Shown: positions 46,275 through 59,213, counted from the first letter of the stretch. The stretch is DNA of 64,000 nt from Cryptomeria japonica (GCF_030272615.1 NC_081405.1:654306920-654370919); one strand, 5' to 3'. Made by a program: numbers and translations. The notes: generated from the letters alone by a model not told the origin.

Positions 46275-47720
46275 GGCCTCAGCTTGTAGGAAATTCTTGT
46301 CAAGGATGATGAATATGTTAAAACAAAGGAATTCATAGATTTTGTTGTTAGAACAAGACAAGATACATGCCAAAGGAAAGTTGCAAAGGGAGGAATAAGG
46401 TGGCCCCATCCAAATTATAGGAGGTGGTAGAAAAATTCTTATCACAATTTAATTTTAGAGTAGACAATATTACTTTTGATGAGAAGAGACAAATGGTGGT
46501 GGAAAGTGGCATGTTATGGTTACCAAATTGGGACATAGCCACTACCGTTACATTTGATACCATAGAGAAGTAGAATAAATAGGTCTTATGCATTAAAGAA
46601 CAAGTTGAAGAAGCATTTTTTGAGTTAGGGTTTTTCCCCTATTTTGAGAATTGTAATTTGGGCACTAGAACTAAATATAGATAAGCCCAATGTTATGAAT
46701 ATCAGAGAGGAGTTGAAAAGAGACATCACAATAAAAGGAGTATTAGAAACTCCTACTCATGATGCTACATCTTTGGTTGTAGATGTTGCACTCTTTAGTA
46801 AATCAAATGTGAAGAAATTACAAAATTATTACAATGAGTTTTAATAAAGATATATTGCGGTTTTGGTGAAGTTAATGGCATATAAAGAAAAAAAACCATC
46901 CTCTAATCCCCCTGTCCAATAGTCACAAGTCCCTTAGGTTCTGGGGACACATTTTGATCAAATGGAGAATCTCTACTCACAAAGATCAAATATTTCAAAT
47001 ATCAAGTGAATGGCATAAAAGAGGATAAAATGTAGATAGTGAGTAAAATGGTTTCAAACTTGGTTAACCACATATTAACTAGAATAAATGGTAGAGTGGA
47101 TGGAGAATACAAAGCTTATGAAAACTTAATTACGCCTCGACCAAAATGATCATGATTTAGGTACTCTAGAGGATATTGCAAATATGGATGCCCAAGACTA
47201 TAAAAATCAAGCATATGGTTAAGACAATAAAATATAATCCTAAAAAGTAAGAAGAATTGCAAGGTGTTGATGAGATGATAGTGGTCTTGGAGGAATTTAT
47301 TGCATAGATAATTAAGATTGACAAATAGTTTAGAAACAAGGTGATGATAATTGTTTAAATTGAGAGAAAAGTGACATTAGGCATCAAGGATGATAAGCAT
47401 CAAGGTAAAACCCTATAATAATTGAAGTATGAATTTAAGAATTTCTTCACAAAGGTGATATCGACTGTTTGTAGTAATAGTAAAATAAATAGACAATTAA
47501 TGAATTCTACATTAGATAATATTTATGCTTTGGGAATCTTATGTGATAGTTTTAGTAAGGAAGCAAGGTCAATTCTTTGTGTCAAATATGTTAGTCACAA
47601 TGAGAAGAATTTTAGAATTAAAGAATTTAAATGGATTGATGGGAGAACATGTGGAGCAAGGTAAGAGAGATATGGATAATAATGAAAATTTTCACTTAAA
47701 TTGGTCATCATATTTTAGTT
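46275..47720 (+). pseudogene. Unknown repeat protein family, copy C, heavily decayed C-terminal part
   Basis: The plus strand reads LVKDDEYVKTKEFIDFVVR and a WPHPN motif, which match the FLVDD.FIKT..FV.FVWRK and CPHKD segments of copies A and B. After a frame change, ITFDEKRQMVVESGMLWLPN and WDIATTVTF match ITLEQGRRMIAEAGVLILLE and WDVVDALVL. Further open stretches at 46644-46844 and 47422-47664 lie where the remaining C-terminal part should be, but I can match them only loosely. There are many stops. It is in the opposite orientation to copies A and B and much more divergent. No N-terminal block is visible upstream. Confidence 0.6.
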
Positions 47721-48887
47721 AGATCAAATCAACATCAATAGATGACATTGGTTTTGACAATTTTAAAGAGGTGCAACACTTTGGCCTAAAAATATCTCAA
47801 GCATTAGGATTGGAGCTCAACATTAGAAATAATGTGATCAATGATATATTTTTTAATTCTAAATCAAATTTTGTAAAGGGAACAATTTCCCAAATATGTT
47901 TTGTAACTCAAAAGTTGAAATATTGTAAAAAAATTATTGCTAAATCCTAGGCCAGGATATTTGGTATTTTTTTATAAAAGGAACTTGTAATTTTGTAAAA
48001 TGGATCTTGAATATCCTAATTGTAATAGAAAGAAAACTAGATCAGATCTAGCTGAATGTTTTTTGATTTTGGAGATATTCAAATAAAGAGAAGTGAAGTT
48101 CATTGTTACCAAAATATTTTTACATGTGAGTTTTAGCGTTTTGTATGAAAATTTTAACTCATCTTAATAAAAACAATTTGTGTGTGTTGTTTGAATTTTT
48201 TTTCTTTTAATATGTGCATTTTTTATCTTTTTTTTTAAGATTATCAATATACATTTTCTATATGGTGTATTTTGTTTACTGCTTCTATTTAAGTGAAAGA
48301 TTAAATATGCTTTAAATAAGGTATGGGGGAATATGTATTGCGTTAAGAATTATATAAGTATATTTGTAGATAATACCATTTCCTAGACATATTGCAATAA
48401 TAATATTATTACTAGTACTTTCATTAAGAAGTTGTGTTGTTTGAATAGAAACTTTGCAAGTAGTATATGACTCCATTTCCCTACATAACACTAATATGAG
48501 ATTATTTCTTGGTCCAATACCTAGATTCTCAAAACCCTATAATGAAAACAACATTTTATTTTTTGTTAATGTGTTCAAATTATTTCATGTTCTCAAGATG
48601 TTGAATAGGATAAGTTATTAATGATCTAGTTAATATAAGGTCTGATCATTCAAGAATTATTGCAAGTGTGAGAACATTTTTCTTCAATCAATATCTCAAT
48701 ATATAAGTGTCAACTTGAATTTAGATATTCAAATAAGGGTTCCCCCTATGTCTAGCAAATCCTAAAGTGTAGAGGAGAACAAAACCTTGTCTCCTATTTG
48801 TTGGACACTAATATGAGAATTTTGAGCATTCCAGATAACATCTTTATAGAGAATCAGATAATCAATTGGAAACACCAACAAAATTGA
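47721..48887. other. AT-rich, no gene recognised
   Basis: No supported ORF, repeat or RNA gene. Possibly the C-terminal end of the oxidase pseudogene lies near its right edge but is too diverged to see. Confidence 0.4.
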
Positions 48888-50090
48888 CCTAAAAGGTTGA
48901 TGTGTAAGGGATCACTTCAAACTATCCAACAAAAGTAATAGTGGGTTAAACTAGGTTGTGCTATTTTTTATAGATAACAAGGTCTTTAGGAATCCACACA
49001 CAACTTGATTTTTTAAAATACTTTGTTAGTGAAGACATAAAAAATAATTTGGGTTTGTTCCAACCACAAGTATCCATATATGAGGAAGAGTATTTGATGT
49101 AAAATTGTACACTCAAGGAATTATTGAGAGATACAAGACTATAAATTTGTTACTCATGGGTTAGGTTGGTTCGTGCAGTCACGTGTTGAGCATAAGAACC
49201 CACAAATAGTGCTACCTAATGGATCCATGTTTCATGTTATTATTTATAATAATTTTCTCATGGAAAGAATGATCATGTTGTCCAACATAAGCATGTTTAT
49301 ATTTTCCAAACTAGGTTCTCAAAGGTGATCTTAATTCTACAACAATTTGTCAAAATCGTGATGTATATCTTGTCCTTGTTTTCCTTGGAGTAGGGTCAAT
49401 AGGTGTTCCTCCATAGGTCATAATCTCCACCTATAGAAAATTATCAGCAAAGTCTAGTGGCTACATGACATAAGAGCTCATGCTCGGGTAGTTTCATGTG
49501 CTCTCACTAAGCATTATGGGGAAATTTCTAAGCACCTAGTTTTTCTTGTAGTTGAGTGAAATAGGTTTTGTATCGGTGAGGATGAATAATTTTTTATTAG
49601 AGTATAGATAAAAAATGAGCACAAGTTATTCTCTCCTAATTTTCAGATTTGGTCAATCAAAAGAAATTCTAAAAGTGAAAATTCTCTGGGTTTTCTTGGG
49701 GACAAAATTTGTAGCTATATGACATGTGGCCTCCCACAACAATAATTTTATTGTGAGGACTTTTTATAATTAGCTTTTCAGCAGTTGATTCCAACTAGCT
49801 ATAGGCCTAATTAGAGCATAGTTTAAAAGTGTGAGTATTATTCTCACTTATCCAAAAATAATAATTTGCTTAGAGTTCCATTACTCAGAATCACACTTGA
49901 GGAGCACCATGTGTCAATCACTAGGTGTGATGGCCTCAATTTATTTGTCATAATGTCATGTTCCAATATGCGTACCCGAAATTCCAAATTAAAAGGAATA
50001 ATTTGGCTTGTCCTAATGCAAGCTAGATCAGTTCAGGTGGTATTGGATGATCCCCAATTAAGGTGGTTGAACATAAGGAAAATGTTGTTG
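48888..50090 (-). pseudogene. Decayed oxidase (GLOX-type) pseudogene
   Basis: The plus-strand text aligns collinearly with 41175-42420 of the intact oxidase: for example GTTCCTCCATAGGTCATAAT near 49402 against GTTCCTCCGCAGATCATAAT near 41700, and the end near GTATTGGATGATCCCC at 50038 against GATATTGGACGGGCCCC. It is full of stops and short indels and is much more AT-rich. Many differences are CpG-to-TpG or CpA, as expected of methylated, silenced DNA. The first ~45 codons and last ~85 codons are missing or unrecognisable; a copia LTR starts at 50112, just beyond the N-terminal side. Confidence 0.85.
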
Positions 50091-50111
50091 GATATTGCTT
50101 CTGCTAGGATA

Positions 50112-50380
50112 TGTTGATGTCATTGATGTCAACATATTCCTATGTTTTGAGCTGTTTGGTGATTCGACAATTGCAGTGAGTTGATCTGGTTGGTTTATCT
50201 GTATTGGATGCTGAATCAACTAGAGATATTTCATTCTCTATTGGTTTTAGTGATCTGTAAGTTCACTTGATCATATCATTTAATCCAGTTTGAGGTTTTC
50301 GCTTTTGTTGTTTAATATTATAGTTTATTGGTATTTGATCTGTTGTGCTCCGATATGATCATATCTTTGATTGTCTGTAA
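50112..50380 (+). mobile_element. Copia-type LTR, left piece
   Basis: Starts TGTTGATGTCATTG beside the oxidase pseudogene and breaks at 50381 where the Tat-like element begins. The sequence at 58147-58343 is the probable other side of the same LTR or its element. Identification rests on the TGTTG start and context only. Confidence 0.45.
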
Positions 50381-51583
50381 TGGTGGGAAAATGGTGAATG
50401 ATAGATCAAGAGGAAAACTACCCTTTCCCTCAAAGAGAAATGAGAGTCTCACTATTGATTACCCTTCAAACAATTTTCACCATGTTACATTTGGAAAAGG
50501 AGAGGAGAATTCTCTAGATTCAACCTTCAAAGATGAAGATTGAATTTTGAATGAAATGGGAATGATAAGTTGATCCCCTCTTCCTTATTTGAAATGGGAA
50601 GGAGATTGATTGAATTATGTAGTGCAAAAGTGACAAAGAACTGATTATAACTTGAGATCAGAATATGGGATGAAGCTATGCACCTAGATCTGGTAGTCAT
50701 AAGTCAAGACGAAGTTGCCCTGTGAATTTGAGGAAAAGTTGCCTAGAACATTGCGGGAATGTACACGGTCCTCCAAAAAATCTATGAAATGAAAAGGGTT
50801 TTTCTACCTCTGCAAATAAATCCCGAATCCAAAAGTACAGCTATGCACTTGCAACCTACACACATAAAAGAGAGGAAAATGGGTTGGGATTTGGGGTTTG
50901 CCTTTAGGTCAAACCCTAGTTTTGGAATTAACTAAATAATGAAAGAAAGCACTTGCAAGTAGATGTAAATGAAAGACTGAATTGTAAATCACCTCAAGGG
51001 AGGTTGTAGTAGCAATGTTGATAGAAGTGCTTGTATAGAATTGAATGTTTAAATCAATATCCTCTTCAATGGTTGAATCCTTGACTTGAATGCAACACCT
51101 AGCCTTCAAGGGAGACTTGAGAATGCTCAATGCTCGAAAAGAATTCTTGAATGCCCTTGAATGCTTGATCATTTGTACATACTCCAATCTTGTCCAACTT
51201 CCACCTATTGAAATCATGCAAATGAGAGAGTGAATGCCTCCCCTTAAATACATGTTGGTGGATTTGAATTTCATCATGGGCCGACATCGGGGGAGTTTCC
51301 CGCCTGAGGCACAACCAACAATGCAACCCTAGGAAGGGTCCTGGCCCAAAATAGAGCAGGGATAGGGGTGCCATGCCCCTGTCCTAGGAGGATAGTGGAA
51401 CCATGCCCCTTTCCTACTCCTTTCTCCAGGGTAGAGTACGGACGGAGTGATGCAAAGGCCAAGAAAGAAGTTATTTATACAAGCTGAGCAATCTTCGGTC
51501 TCCGATCAGGCTAGAGGATTCGAGTTCACATGCGTGAGGACCCTAATGCAGTAAAAAATTTCTAGGGTCTCATTTTTTTGACA
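50381..51583 (-). repeat. 3' LTR of the Tat-like element
   Basis: 1,203 bp, closely similar to 56962-58146. The stretch 50381-50540 is nearly identical to 56962-57120. Small ORFs in it are not genes. Confidence 0.9.
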
Positions 51584-51612
51584 CTAAATTTAGCCCCCAC
51601 TTTGGTGGGAGT
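51584..51612 (-). other. Polypurine tract of the Tat-like element
   Basis: On the minus strand ACCAAAGTGGGGGCTAAATT lies directly before the TG of the 3' LTR. Confidence 0.8.
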
Positions 51613-52449
51613 ATAAGCGTACACCAATACTATCAGTAAAGTACAAGTAAACAAGATTGAAAGAATTTTACCATGTCAAGGAGGCAAGATGCACCAATCC
51701 CCTATTGGACTTAGGATCTTATGACTTTGATTGACAAAGTAAAAGGGAAGATAGAGAAGGGGAAAACCATGACTACAAGTAGCAAAGATCCCTTCACTAT
51801 GAGTCATGAAAGCAAGGATGCAAAATATTACAAAGCAAAACAAATTTCACTAAGTAATTCTAAGTATCAGAAGAAGGAAAGTATGAGCGGAGTGTATGCC
51901 CCCACATTAAAGAGATCGCAGGCACCTTATCGGGGGAAATTGATTTAAGGTCTAGGATACACCCAAGAGAGAGAGAAGAAAGGGAGCATGTTATCGCAAG
52001 GATTTATCCCCCAATCGAGGACTAAATCCAAGGATAATGAACATAAAACATGAGGTAGTGTCGCTTTCCTCAGGGTCAGTATGTTGTATGATAACTCATG
52101 TATATCATGTATGTATATGCATATAATAATCTTCATTCCCCAAAGAAAGACACTACCTTAGAAGAAGGGGAAAAGAGGATGTCTTTTGAGTCAACATGAA
52201 AGAGACCAGGAAAATATCTCAATGCTTTGCATCCTCCCCAAGAAGACATTAAGGGAACAATAGAAGAACAGGGATACACATAGAAGAATGGTCACAAAAG
52301 AGTGTGAAAGTAGAGAGAGAAAGATCTGTAGTGCTAATATTGATAATCTAGCATGACATCCACCTCCTTCTCTTATTGATCACTATTTTGGGAAGGCGAG
52401 CAACATGCAAGAGGAGAGATATGAAGCACAACAAATGGAGCTATCACAA

Positions 52450-55400
52450 GATCTAAACAAGGACTATGTTCATGTTGTAAGTCACTTTGTTTGATTCTAG
52501 GAGCTAGGATTAGGGTTTGTGAAAAAAACATCCAATAAATGCCTATCTGTGTCAACATATTCATACTCACTATCAGAAGCGTTAGGAGTTGTATTGCCAT
52601 TATGAATAACATTTTCACCCATTTCTTCATCAAAGTTTAGAGAAAGAGGAGCAAGAACACACATAAGGGTAAAATCATCACATGTTTAATGCAACTTATG
52701 ATTTGGAGATATAGGTTAAACATCTTGCTTAGGAGAAAAGGGAATCATGTCAACTATTGGAGTCTGAGGAGATTGAATATTTTGAGGGATAGCTTCACGA
52801 GCTTAAACACGGTGTCTTTGTCGGTGTTCTCTCGCACAATTATTTCGTCGAGTCTTAGTGGAAGTCTTAGAAGGAGGAGGAACATTTGAACAAGTAGAAA
52901 TGTTTCTCTCCTTGATAGTTGAAGGTTTAGGTTCAGGTCTTTTAGGTTGAACAAGAGAAGAAGAAGGCCTCTTTTCTCGATAAGAGGAAGGAGGTGGGAC
53001 TGCATCATAGAAAGGAAGAATATTAGGTGTAGGAAGGAGACTAGGTCCATCATGAGGTTAAGGTATAGGTCTAACCTTAGGAGGTATATTGTTGTTCTCC
53101 TTAAGGGAAGGTAGGTCACATCCATAGGAATAGGTGGATGATCTTCCTTAGGAGGGAGATTAGTTCTATCCGTGAGGGGAAGAACCTCATCTTAAAGAAT
53201 AATAGGAATGTCAAGTGTTGGGGATCTAGGTTGACTTAAGGATAAGATCATATCATTCTTCCATTTTTGATAAGATTGAAAAAGAGCATCGCTCCTTGAT
53301 GGAAGAGATTGAAATTATTTAGGCCAAAAGAGATCAATAGGAACACTAGGGATTGTTTCAGGTGGACGAAATAAGCTATGGTTCATGGTTATGATTTCTC
53401 CATTGTGAGGAAATTTAAGACACTTGTGGAGTGGACAAGCAATAGCCTTCATGGAAGATATCCAAGGATATCCCAACTTCACACAGAATTGCTCAAAAGA
53501 AGGTATGATAGTAAAGCCAACATCAATGGATTTAGCATGAACTTCAATAAGAAGGGTGATAGAACCAATGCTAGGACAAGAGAAGCCATCAAATAATTTT
53601 ACAACCACATTAGAAGCATCATAGATTGTCTTATGCAATCGTAAAGTAAAAAGATGCTCTTCAGTTATGACATTAACCATGCAAGAGGGATCAATCAGGG
53701 CACCACGGAAAGGGATATTCTTAACCTTCGCAACTATGTATAAAGGGCCATTGGGTGCTCTAATAGTCTCACTAGGGCCAAATGTAATACAAGGATTCTT
53801 AGACATATCATGTGTTTCTACCATATTAACCAAGTTTGGAGCCATAAAGGTGAATTCTTCAGAAGAGAGAGAGTTAGGCACAATATCAATAATGTTAGAG
53901 GTATGAGATGGCAAGGGATCAGTGAAACTCTTAATATTTTGATTAGGATGAGCAACTGATTTATTCCCGTTATCATTCACATCTGCCACAGATATAGTAT
54001 TATTATCAATCAAGTCTTGAACCTTATTTTTCAATGCAAAACATTTCTCAGTATCATGACCAGGTTGATGATGAAATTGGCAAAAGGAATTATTATAAAA
54101 ATAAGGAGATGCAAGTTTGGAAGGATCAATTTGTTTTATAGGAGGAATTTTAATAACATTTATGTGCAACAACTGAGACATAATACTATGTAAAGATTCA
54201 TTCAAAGGAGTAAACTGTCTTTATCTTTGGAAAATTTTATAAATAGAAGGCACACCTTTTGTAGCATTCACATGGTTGTTTTTGATTGGATCATTGAACT
54301 TGATGAAGCTTTTTGTTGGTTTGAACTTCACAAACAATTATTGAACACTCTCCCCCTTATCACTCGGATCCATAGGAGTGGATTTCTCCATTTGAATCAC
54401 AACCAGTTGATAATTGTGGAGTGTTGCGCACAACTACGGAAAGGAAGTAAACTTAGACAAAAGAAGCTTTTCCCTAATATCTTTTTGTAAATTAGAAATG
54501 AAAATTATTTGAATATCATTATCAGGCACATGAAAAGAAATTAGAGCATACAAATGCTTATATCTACCAATGAAATCAATCTTTTTCTTTAACACCTTGT
54601 TTATAATGCATTAAATTAGTCAAAGTGATTTTAGGACCAATGTTGTTTTGAAATTTTTGGATGAAAGCATTTGCCAATTGTTGAAAGGAAGTGATAGAAT
54701 AAGAAGACAGAGAACAATACCATTGTAAGGCCTTATCTCTTAGTGTTCTTGTAAACAATTTTGCAAGCAATCATTGATCATAAGCAAAATCAGTACACAA
54801 GGTTTGAAATATTTTGACATGCGTAAGAGGATCACCTTTTCCATTATAGAGTTCCAATTGAGGGATCTCCACATGTTTAGGTGGAATGACTTTAACAATA
54901 TCAAGAGAAAGTAGGCTCACAACATCAAAGATGGGAACACTAAACTTGGATTGACTCATGGAGGCAATTTGTTATTGTAAGGAAGATACAGTTTGAGAAA
55001 GATTGTTGATTGTCATTTTGGTGGAAGAATTTATTTTAGACATAGGTGATTGAGAAGGTGGTGTGATGTTGTTGAAAGAAGGCATGGACTGAGAATAAGG
55101 TGGTAGGACATTATGATAAGTAGGAATTGGTGATAATTGGGTAGGAAAAGGGACAATTAAAGGAGGAATAAAGTTGTTGAAGGAATTGCCCCCTTGTATC
55201 ACACTGATTGGTTGAGAAATAATAGGAACATTCATGGAAGACATAGATAAAGATGGAGGATTAAATGAAGAAGAGGGATTGACCCCATGATCTATAGGAA
55301 TGACATTTTGAGTTGAAGTAGCCATGTTGTTAGATGTGAAAGTAGGAATACTAGTCGTAGGATCAATCAAAGGAATAGAGGAATTGACTTGTGTTGAAGG

Positions 55401-55832
55401 TTGTGAATAACATAGGGTTTTGGCACAACTCTTGATAGGAATGACATTAGAATGAACAATATGTGCAATGCCATGCAATATATAAATTCCATTCTTATCA
55501 CTTTGAAGCATGCATTTAAGACCTTCAATTAATGGAAGAGCTTCACTATTAGGATATTCTTGGGACATCCATTGTTGAAAGCTATCAAATTGATTGTCCA
55601 ATGTAGAAAGTTGATCTAAAGAGACCCTAGTTAAAGCTTCTTCTTCATCATGGGATCCATCAATGGGGTGAATAGGCACATGATTAGGATGGGAAGAATT
55701 AGCATGATCCTCATTAAAGAAGTCACCCAAATTAGGCTCCATATCCTTAGTAATTAAACCTTGGGAAGCCTTAATTTTAATGCTTTGTCTAACAGGGATA
55801 GGATAGGTGGGACTAATAGTGGTAAAACTCAT
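52450..55832 (-). pseudogene. Gag-protease polyprotein of the Tat-like element
   Basis: Starts at an ATG at 55832 with a 286-codon Ser/Pro/Asn-rich N-terminus. A gag core follows (54959-54576: IPQLELYNGKGDPLTHVKIF, LRDKALQWYCSLSSYSI, FQQLANAFIQKF), typical of Tat/Retand Gag. After a break comes FCQFHHQPGHDTEKCFALKN (near 54040-54100), the CxxH..H....C knuckle of this group, and a protease-like region with ALIDPSCMVNVI, where the usual DxG reads DPS. The frame ends at a stop at 53315 and continues past it in pieces as a Pro/Ser-rich tail to about 52800 and an acidic stretch near 52510-52640. Stops make it non-functional now. Confidence 0.8.
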
Positions 55833-56938
55833 GCACTAGAGGGAATATTTGAATTTTGAATTGTGAAACAAAGCTTACAAAATTGGGTAATGCAAAATTC
55901 AAGAAAATAATGATTACACAATTTGAACTTTGTTGGAGGAGGAGGATGACACAATTTCCAAAAATGAAAGGAAATTGGAATTTTAAAATTAGGGCCAAGG
56001 GAATACCACTTAATTTTAAAATCATAAGTTTTTTAAAATCAGGGCAGACTATAATTAACCTCTTAATTTTAAATTTTTTCTTGAAAGTTGAAATGTTGAA
56101 TTTTTAAGGTATTTTCGATTCTAGAGGGATCAAAAATTGATAAAATCATCCAATCTTCTAGATTTAGGCTATTAAATATAGTCATAACAGTCTCCCAAAA
56201 TTTTGGGAAAAAAGTTGAGGACCGTGTCGAGAACGTACATGGTCCGACCAACTTTTCTCGAAATTTTTTAGGGATGGATATTGTGATGATTTTAAAGATA
56301 ACCCAAAAAAATGGCGAATTTTACAATCTCTAGATGGGCAAAATGAAGGCGCAAATGTGAAAATAGGACCCTATTAGGGTTTTGAAGAAAAAGAGGAATT
56401 GAATTGGAATTTTGAAAAGGGTCAAACCTAATGGATAGGGACACCTTAGAAATTTTTTAGAAATTTGAATGTAAATGAAATTGATTTGAAATTCACACAA
56501 AATCCAATTAATTTTAAAAATTAGGGTTGGATGACCTAACCACTTAATTTTGAATTTTGAATTTTGGGAAAAAGGGGGGAAAGTGAAAATTTGAATTCTA
56601 GGAGTGAAAACAAATATGAGAACAATCAAAAATCTAAAAACTAAATGGAAATCCAAATTTTGCACAAGTTCAAGATGATATTTGAAAATTAGGGTTTTAA
56701 CAAATAACCTCTTAATTTTGTAAATTTTAATTGCAAATTGAACAAGACAAAGAGGAAATTGAATTTGACAAACAAAGTAATTTTCAGATCTAAAATAACC
56801 ACAAGCAATTTTTACAAATCACAAGTTCAATTTTAAATTTAAAAACTAAGATTTTGAATGATTTAACCACTAAGTTTGCAGAAAGTTGCAACTTGTAAAT
56901 GAAAAATATGCAATGTTGTTCAAAGGAAAGCATGCAAG

Positions 56939-56953
56939 ATGTCAGGTTCACCA
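56939..56953 (-). other. Candidate primer-binding site of the Tat-like element
   Basis: TGGTGAACCTGACAT on the minus strand, a few bases inside the 5' LTR. It starts with the TGG complementary to the tRNA CCA end; I cannot assign the tRNA. Confidence 0.5.
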
Positions 56954-56961
56954 AAATATAA

Positions 56962-58146
56962 TGGTGGGAAAATGGTGAATGATAGATCAAGAGGAAAACT
57001 ACCCTTTCCCTCAAAGAGAAATGAGAGTCTCACTATTGATTACCCTTCAAACACTTTTCACCATGTTACATTTGGAACAGGAGAGGAGAATTCACTAGAT
57101 TCAACCTTCAAAGATGAAGACTGAATTCTAAGTGAAATGCGAACGATAAGTTGATCCCCTCTTCCTTATTTGAAATGGGAAGGAGATTGATTGAATTGTG
57201 TAGTGCAAAAATGAAAAAGAATTGATTATAACCTGAGATCAAAATATGGGATAAAGTTGTGCACCTGGATTTGGTAGTAATATGTCGAGAGAAAGTCGCC
57301 CTTGAATTTGAGGAAAAGTTGTCCAGACCGTGGCAGGAATGTACACGGTTCTCCGAAAAATTTGTAAAATGAAAAGGGTTTTTTTGCGTCTGCAAATGAA
57401 GCCCGAATATGAAAGTACAGTTGTGCACTTGCAACCTACACATAGAAAAGAGATGAAAATGGGTTGGGATTGGGGGTTTGCCTTTAGGTCGAACCCCAAT
57501 TTTTGAATTAACCAAGTGATGAAAGAAAGTACTTGCAAGTAGATGTAAATGAAAGACTGAATTGTAAATCACCTCAAGGGAGGTTGTAGTAGAAATGTTG
57601 AAATCAATCTTCTCTTCAATGGTTGAGTCCTTGACTTGAATGCAACACCTAGCCTTGAAGGGAGACTTGAGAATGCTCGATGGTGGAAAATAATGCTTGA
57701 ATGCTCTTGAATTCTTGATTGCTTGTACATACTCCAATCTTGTCCAACTTCCAAATGAGAGAGTGAATTCCTAATTAAATACATGTTGGTGGATTTGAAT
57801 TTCATCACGGGATGACATAGGGGGAGTTTCCCTCCTGAGGCACAACCAACAATGCAACCCTAGGAAGGGTCTTGGCCCAAAATAGGGCAGGGATAGGGCC
57901 ACCACACCCCCGTCCTAGGAGGAAACAGGTGCCACACCCCTTTCCAAGGGGGGACAGTGGTGCCACACCCCTGTACTACCCCTTTCTCCAAGGCAGAGTG
58001 TGGATGGGGTGATGCAGAGGCCAAGGAAGAAGTTGTTTCTACAATCTGAGCAATCTCCAATATTTGATCAGGATAGAGGATTCGATTTCGCATGCGTGAG
58101 GACCCTAATGCAGTCAAAAAATTGCTAGGGTCACAATTTTATGACA
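56962..58146 (-). repeat. 5' LTR of the Tat-like element
   Basis: 1,185 bp, the partner of 50381-51583. Begins TGTCATAAAATTG on the minus strand. Confidence 0.9.
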
Positions 58147-58343
58147 CTACATTACCAATCTAGGAGATTATTTTGGATGTTCATGGATATCTTCATTTCA
58201 AATGGTTCATGATTTAATGCTCCACAAGTGGTCTTTCTAGTCCGAGTTGCTTTTGTTAAGTGTTCTTGTGAGTTAGTGTGTTGATCAATGAAGATTAGAT
58301 TAAGTGGTATTGGTGCAACTATTGTGGATGGTTCTAACATAAT
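58147..58343 (+). other. Probable continuation of the split copia LTR
   Basis: Flank of the Tat-like element up to the next copia LTR. No ORF. Its assignment to the LTR that starts at 50112 is an inference from position. Confidence 0.35.
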
Positions 58344-59199
58344 TGTTGGTGTTTCCTAATCGTGACCTATTTGTTTTGATGACATGTATTGATCATGGTG
58401 CATATTATTGATGATCTTTTGGGTTCACTGATATTCTTCATGTTGTGAAACATTTTTTATGGTGTAGCATGTTGCAGTTGATCTTGGAAAGATTTTTGGT
58501 ATTGTTGCATGTTCAAGGATTTGGTTTAGGTCCATGCTATGTCATTCATGGAATTGTATTATTCTGGTGGTATATTTATGTATCATGTGATATAATTTTG
58601 TAATTTAGGGTTGAGGGTTTGGTCAACCTTGTAGTCAAGGATGATGAATTGTATAAATAGGTGTTAGATTCATGTAATTAATGTATGGTGGTTGTTTCTG
58701 CATTATCAAAGAGTGATGTATGTGTGCATAAGAGAATTTATCCTTTGGTATGATCTATTGAGCAGAGATTGTTGCAGAGCAGAAAAATATGCTTAACTAG
58801 AACTGTCATCAGGGATAAGGAGATGCTATTCTTGTAGTTCATCTTAATTGGATTGTAGTCTGAATATAATTGTAAGGTAGTGAACCTTGCTTGAGGGTTG
58901 GAGCCTTCTGGGTCATTTTATTTTCAGTGAGCTCTAGGAAATGTGCTTGAATTCATGTACATTCCCAATTATAATATTTACACATACTACTATAGAGTAT
59001 TATCTTATTGTGGGTAGGTTCCCACCATATTTTTTCCATTAACTGGGTTTTCCACATCAAAAATCTTGGTGTTGTTTTCCTTGCCTTTATCTTTATTCTT
59101 GCTACAGTTGATCTAAAATTTGAGATTGTGCTTAAATTGTTTAATCCGGTGAAAAATGATTCACCTCCCCCTCTCAATTTTCCTTAATTGTTGTCAACA
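58344..59199 (+). repeat. Copia 5' LTR
   Basis: 856 bp beginning TGTTGGTGTTTCC and ending TTGTCAACA. It has a TATAAATAG box at 58652, a GGGTTTTCCACATC box near 59045 and a CACCTCCCCCTCTCAATTTTCC end, all typical of plant copia LTRs. A primer site follows directly. Confidence 0.9.
58652..58660 (+). promoter_or_regulatory. TATA box of the copia LTR
   Basis: TATAAATAG, a full consensus TATA box about 310 bp into the LTR, where the retrotransposon promoter is expected. Confidence 0.65.
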
Positions 59200-59201
59200 A
59201 T

Positions 59202-59213
59202 TGGTATTAGAGC
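59202..59213 (+). other. Primer-binding site of the copia element
   Basis: TGGTATTAGAGC, two bases after the LTR end; initiator tRNA-Met type with one C-to-T change. Confidence 0.88.

Larger units (their letters stand above)
50381..58146 (-). mobile_element. Tat-like gypsy element encoding Gag and protease only
   Basis: A 7.8-kb minus-strand element with LTRs at 50381-51583 and 56962-58146, which start TGTCA and end CCACCA on the minus strand. A polypurine tract AAAGTGGGGGCTAAATT, typical of Tat-lineage elements, abuts the 3' LTR. A candidate primer site starting TGGTGAACC abuts the 5' LTR. The interior has gag, a zinc-knuckle-like motif and a protease-like domain, then a Pro/Ser-rich tail. 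There is no RT, RNase H or integrase, so it would depend on a partner element. No clear target duplication found. Confidence 0.85.

Noticed and set aside
50381-58146. Target-site duplication of the Tat-like element
   Set aside because: The flanks (TGTAA on the left, CTACA on the right) do not match, so I do not claim one.
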